The position numbers and the translations under genes were made by a program. A model generated the notes under the pieces. That model did not search any database. It was not told the origin of the DNA and saw nothing but the letters and a program-made list of their open reading frames with translations. Positions 61,561-64,000 of a stretch of DNA of 64,000 nucleotides are shown piece after piece; position 1 is the stretch's first letter, and every line of letters begins with the position of its first letter. The DNA is from Prorocentrum cordatum. Lineage: Eukaryota > Sar > Dinophyceae > Prorocentrales > Prorocentraceae. Location: contig CAUYUJ010009768.1 of assembly GCA_963575745.1 (NCBI GenBank), forward strand, positions 102,501-166,500, read 5' to 3'.

Positions 61561-62120
61561 GCGCTCGCCAGCCCCTAGGTCAAATGAGTCGGCCGGAGAG
61601 AGCAACTTATGGAGATCCACGGGGATCGCGCCCTCGTCTGGCCACGCGGCCATGTCGCGCGAATAGGGGCGAGTGGGGCCCGCGTCCCCATACAAGGTAC
61701 TATTGCTCGAAAGCTCGCCGAGGGCTCCCTGGGCAAAACCCGCGTCACTGGGAGGAGGGCCGAGACGACAGAAACAATCTTTGAACCTATCCAGCACCTT
61801 GCATTGCGAGAGCGACGAGGGGGCGGGGCGTGGCTTAGAATATCCTGACATCTGATTCAGCACAGCCGCGGCCTCGCTGGCCCAGCTTGCGGCGCGCTGC
61901 AAACGTTGGCGGCGACGAGTGACAGACCGACAGCATGATGAGTCCACCCGCTGCGGAACGCCGAGCAGTGGGAGCGGGAAGACATCCCTCTGGCGTCGCT
62001 CGTCTGAAAAACGGGCATCAAACAATTCGCTCGGACCGAGGAGCCCATCCGCGCGGCCAGGGGCGCACCCACTATCCATCCCCGGGCCCTGAGTCCTTAG
62101 GGCCGCCCTTCTTGGCGCCC
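61552..62120 (-). pseudogene. Linker between gag-like and RT domains
   Basis: One open minus-strand frame (62079-61552). It includes QMSGYSKPRPAPSSLSQCKV, LDRFKDCFC, LYGDAGPTRPYSRDMAAWPD and IPVDLHKLLSPADSFDL, the stretch that precedes the RT fingers in this element type (a pY-x-R..v..P and D..L pattern). No catalytic role is known. The upstream start is not defined. Confidence 0.5.
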
Positions 62121-63416
62121 TTATTGGCCAGGGCCCTCTCCACTCGCGCCTTGCGAAGCTCCTTTGAGATCTGCTACTCCTGCGCGAGTTGAGTGATGTA
62201 GTGGGCCAACTGGGGACTCACGCGCACACACACACACACACACGCGAACCGTGTCCATGCCCATGAACAAATGGTTGGCCGTCGCGCCCTCGGGACCGCC
62301 GGCCAGGCGATCGCGGTATCGTTCTTCTTGAACTGAATGATGCGGCACAAGGACTCGGCGCAGGCTAAGTTGGTGACCATGAGCTGATCGTACATGACCA
62401 TCTGCTCAAACATCCGACAAACCCGCTCGCGTTCGTCAACCCCAACGTCCGCGGCGCTCAACTTGGCCTCGGTCCGAAACCTCATGTGCCGTCCCATGGA
62501 AGGGCCTCCGTTCTGCTCGACGAAAAGGAGCACCCACATCACCGTGCGAGGCCCCCGAATAGGCCAATCAGGCCAGGCGCCCTCGCGCATCAGCAACATG
62601 GCGCCCCTGAACATCCGATGGCGATTGCCCTGGATGTCCAGCGCCGCAGACTGGACACGCGCGTGGCCTGTGCCACCGGCTGGGCCAGGGGCCACAGGGG
62701 CAGCGGCGGCGGGCCCAGCCGGCGCCGCGGCACCGCCGGCGGCCGCGCCAGCAAGCGCCGGACCCGCAACGGCGGCCGCCGCGGGAGCCACGGCCGCCTG
62801 CGGAGCCGCCGCCGAGGGGCCCCCGCTGCAGCTGCAGCCGGCGCGGGCAGGGCCGCCGTGGGGACCAGGGCGCCGCCAAGGCCCACGCCGGCGGCGGCGG
62901 GAGCGGCGCCCGCACCCGCCAAAGCGGCCAGACGGCGGCCGCCGGCCCCAAGCCGCCCAGGGCCGCGGCGAGGCCAGCCACGCCCGCGGCCGCCAGCCCC
63001 CCGCCGTCACCCAGCACGCCGGGCGCGGCGGCGGCCATGCAGGCGAAGCCGGGGCGGCCAAGCACGTTGACGGCAAACCCCTCCCGCAGAGGAAGGCCCA
63101 GGCGAGCGGCCGCCCCATCGCGAAGACCCTGCAGCTGCGCTGGAAGGGGCAGGTGCTGGAAGCGGTGGACGTGGTCCACGCCGATCGCCAGGGAGTGCTT
63201 GCCGAGGCCGCCGCCCTCGAGGATCGTGAACTCCTCGATGTCTCCGCCAGCGCTGAGGTTCTCCTCGTACTGGTCCCTGTCAGGCGTAAGGATGCTGACC
63301 ACTGGATCGGCCCCAGGAGGAAGGAGCAGGATGACCCGTTCGTGCCAGAGCCGAGGGTCGCCAATTCTGTATCTTACAGCAATCACATCGCCCTCCTGCA
63401 TCCCGATAGCAGACAA
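62121..63416 (-). pseudogene. Gag-like ORF of the YR element, with Ala/Pro-rich middle
   Basis: Starts MSAIGMQEGDVIAVRYRIGD (63416), PRLWHERVILLLPPGADPVV, SILTPDRDQYEENLSAGGDI, a pattern typical of the N-terminal protein in dinoflagellate YR elements as I recall them. Then an Ala/Gly/Pro-rich middle (62680-63060) in which the frame changes. Then GAMLLMREGAWPDWPIRGPR, TVMWVLLFVEQNGG, DERERVCRMFEQMVMYDQLM, VTNLACAESLCRIIQ (62330-62600), and after another shift QEERYRDRLAGGPEGATANH (about 62270-62330). A (CA)n patch at 62222-62243 sits in the 3' part. Presumed structural/RNA-binding role by position; no zinc knuckle seen. Confidence 0.6.
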
Positions 63417-63433
63417 TGGATTCGCGATCCTGC

Positions 63434-63931
63434 CTAGTCGCGGCTACCAGCTCGAAATCGAGCGACCTGCTGACGGGCTAGATCGTCAAGTGACAAAGTG
63501 AGGGCAGGCTGCGTCGCGGATGCCCGTCTTGCTGCCGACTTGCGTGAGAAGTCCACCGAGGGAGGAACGTCCGTGATGGGAGTCCCTACGCGAACGGTGC
63601 TGATCACGAGGCAACGTCCCAACAAGATGCCGAAGAGGACTCCCGACAAAGTACAGCAAGCCACCAGCAGCCAGGGGAGCCCCTTGTCGCAGGGCTCGCA
63701 GAAGACCTCCCTCGCAAGCTCCCCTCCGCCACAGACCACGCTCGGTGAACACACACAGTCGGGACACGGAGCAGGACGCGACAGGCTCCAGACCACCGCA
63801 GCGGTGCTGAGCGCTCGCGCACCCTCCTCAGCCGCCAGCTGGGCGAGGCCAGGCATGAAAGACTGGAAGGTGAGTGGACGCAACCCTTTAGAGCTTGATC
63901 CGCGTGCCGACGGAGAGCACGCGAGGGGCAA
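63434..63931 (-). CDS. Small Cys-rich single-pass membrane ORF of the YR element
   Basis: 165 codons from the ATG at 63931, or 140 from the second ATG at 63856, which is preferred because the first lies inside repeat A1. Residues about 55-85 hold CPDCVCSPSVVCGGGE and FCEPC (Cys pairs that could bind metal). They are followed by the hydrophobic segment LPWLLVACCTLSGVLFGILL with GRCL, a probable transmembrane helix. A Ser/Arg-rich tail ends LDDLARQQVARFRAGSRD. It opens directly inside the A1 repeat and precedes the gag-like ORF in another frame. This is the only ORF of the element without a visible break. Its role is unknown. Confidence 0.5.
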   Translation of the reverse strand: MPLACSPSARGSSSKGLRPLTFQSFMPGLAQLAAEEGARALSTAAVVWSLSRPAPCPDCVCSPSVVCGGGELAREVFCEPCDKGLPWLLVACCTLSGVLFGILLGRCLVISTVRVGTPITDVPPSVDFSRKSAARRASATQPALTLSLDDLARQQVARFRAGSRD

Positions 63932-63984
63932 GGGCGGCCTCCGGACGTCACCCCTTATGTGCCAACCGATGTTAAATCAGACCA
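63895..63984 (-). repeat. Split direct repeat A1
   Basis: 90 bases equal to A2 at an offset of exactly 6146. It is the outer 5' end of the element; the 16 bases beyond it (to 64000) are TATATATA-rich flank. Confidence 0.92.
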
Positions 63985-64000
63985 TGTATATATAGAATTA

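Larger units (their letters stand above)
57548..63984 (-). mobile_element. Tyrosine-recombinase retrotransposon with split direct repeats
   Basis: A 6.4-kb element read on the minus strand: A1 (63984-63895), small membrane ORF, gag-like ORF, reverse transcriptase, RNase H, tyrosine recombinase, methylase-like domain, then B1 (57973-57840), A2 (57838-57749) and B2 (57681-57548). A1 equals A2 at an exact offset of 6146 bases, and B1 equals B2 at 292 bases. A1-ORFs-B1-A2-B2 is the split-direct-repeat plan of Ngaro/PAT-type YR elements, in which the repeats guide recombination of a circular intermediate. A methylase-like domain after the recombinase is not part of the plan as I know it. Frame changes in every ORF suggest an inactive copy. 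Both outer flanks are TA-rich and no target duplication is expected for this class. Confidence 0.85.

Noticed and set aside
1-64000. tRNA, rRNA or snRNA genes
   Set aside because: None recognised by eye; a covariance-model scan would be decisive and was not possible here.

Overview
The window looks like nuclear DNA of a dinoflagellate, probably a high-GC species (a Prorocentrum-like genome is one possibility; this is inference from GC richness, repeat load and retroelement types, not a database match). There is no operon structure, no Shine-Dalgarno-type spacing and no convincing intact cellular gene. Protein-coding matter appears as short GC-rich islands and broken retroelement reading frames, separated by satellites and microsatellites. 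A 100-N assembly gap lies at 44412-44511.

Layout. 1-7.9 kb: trinucleotide arrays (TAC, CAT, CAA, TCC) around a tandem duplication of a ~0.8-1.0 kb unit, then a (CATA)n tract. 8.1-10.1 kb: a 343-bp tandem array and a ~208-bp tandem array. 10.8-13.2 kb: a possible IQ-motif exon and a foldback element. 13.8-23.1 kb and 32.3-36.4 kb: a degenerate 21-bp satellite (about 8 kb in total) interrupted by GC-rich coding islands; in the second domain its orientation flips at non-satellite islands. 23.9-31.4 kb: a broken LINE RNase H, a ~170-bp near-perfect palindrome, and tandem arrays with units of 73, ~157 and ~160 bp. 36.5-39.1 kb: low complexity.

39.1-54.1 kb is rich in mobile DNA. It holds a LINE relic with reverse transcriptase, zinc finger and a PPC-motif methylase-like domain (39.1-42.4 kb), a LINE endonuclease (46.2-47.3 kb), and another LINE reverse transcriptase with zinc fingers (48.6-51.0 kb). 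It also holds two copies of a ~350-bp MITE, two more terminal-inverted-repeat elements, a foldback element, a J-domain remnant split by an introner-like insertion, one compact hypothetical gene with a frame break, membrane-protein-like exons and a possible HUH/Rep-like fragment. Blocks built from a ~10.7-bp CCAAGA-type repeat recur at 10.6, 44.7, 47.5, 54.2, 56.1 and 57.1 kb, several ending in one shared terminus.

57.5-64.0 kb is the most complete element and the main finding: a 6.4-kb tyrosine-recombinase retrotransposon on the minus strand. In its own direction it reads A1 repeat, small Cys-rich membrane ORF, gag-like ORF, reverse transcriptase, RNase H, tyrosine recombinase, methylase-like domain, then B1-A2-B2. 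This split-direct-repeat layout is known from Ngaro/PAT-type elements. All its frames carry shifts, so this copy looks inactive. The same kind of methylase-like module occurs in the LINE at 41.6-42.4 kb.
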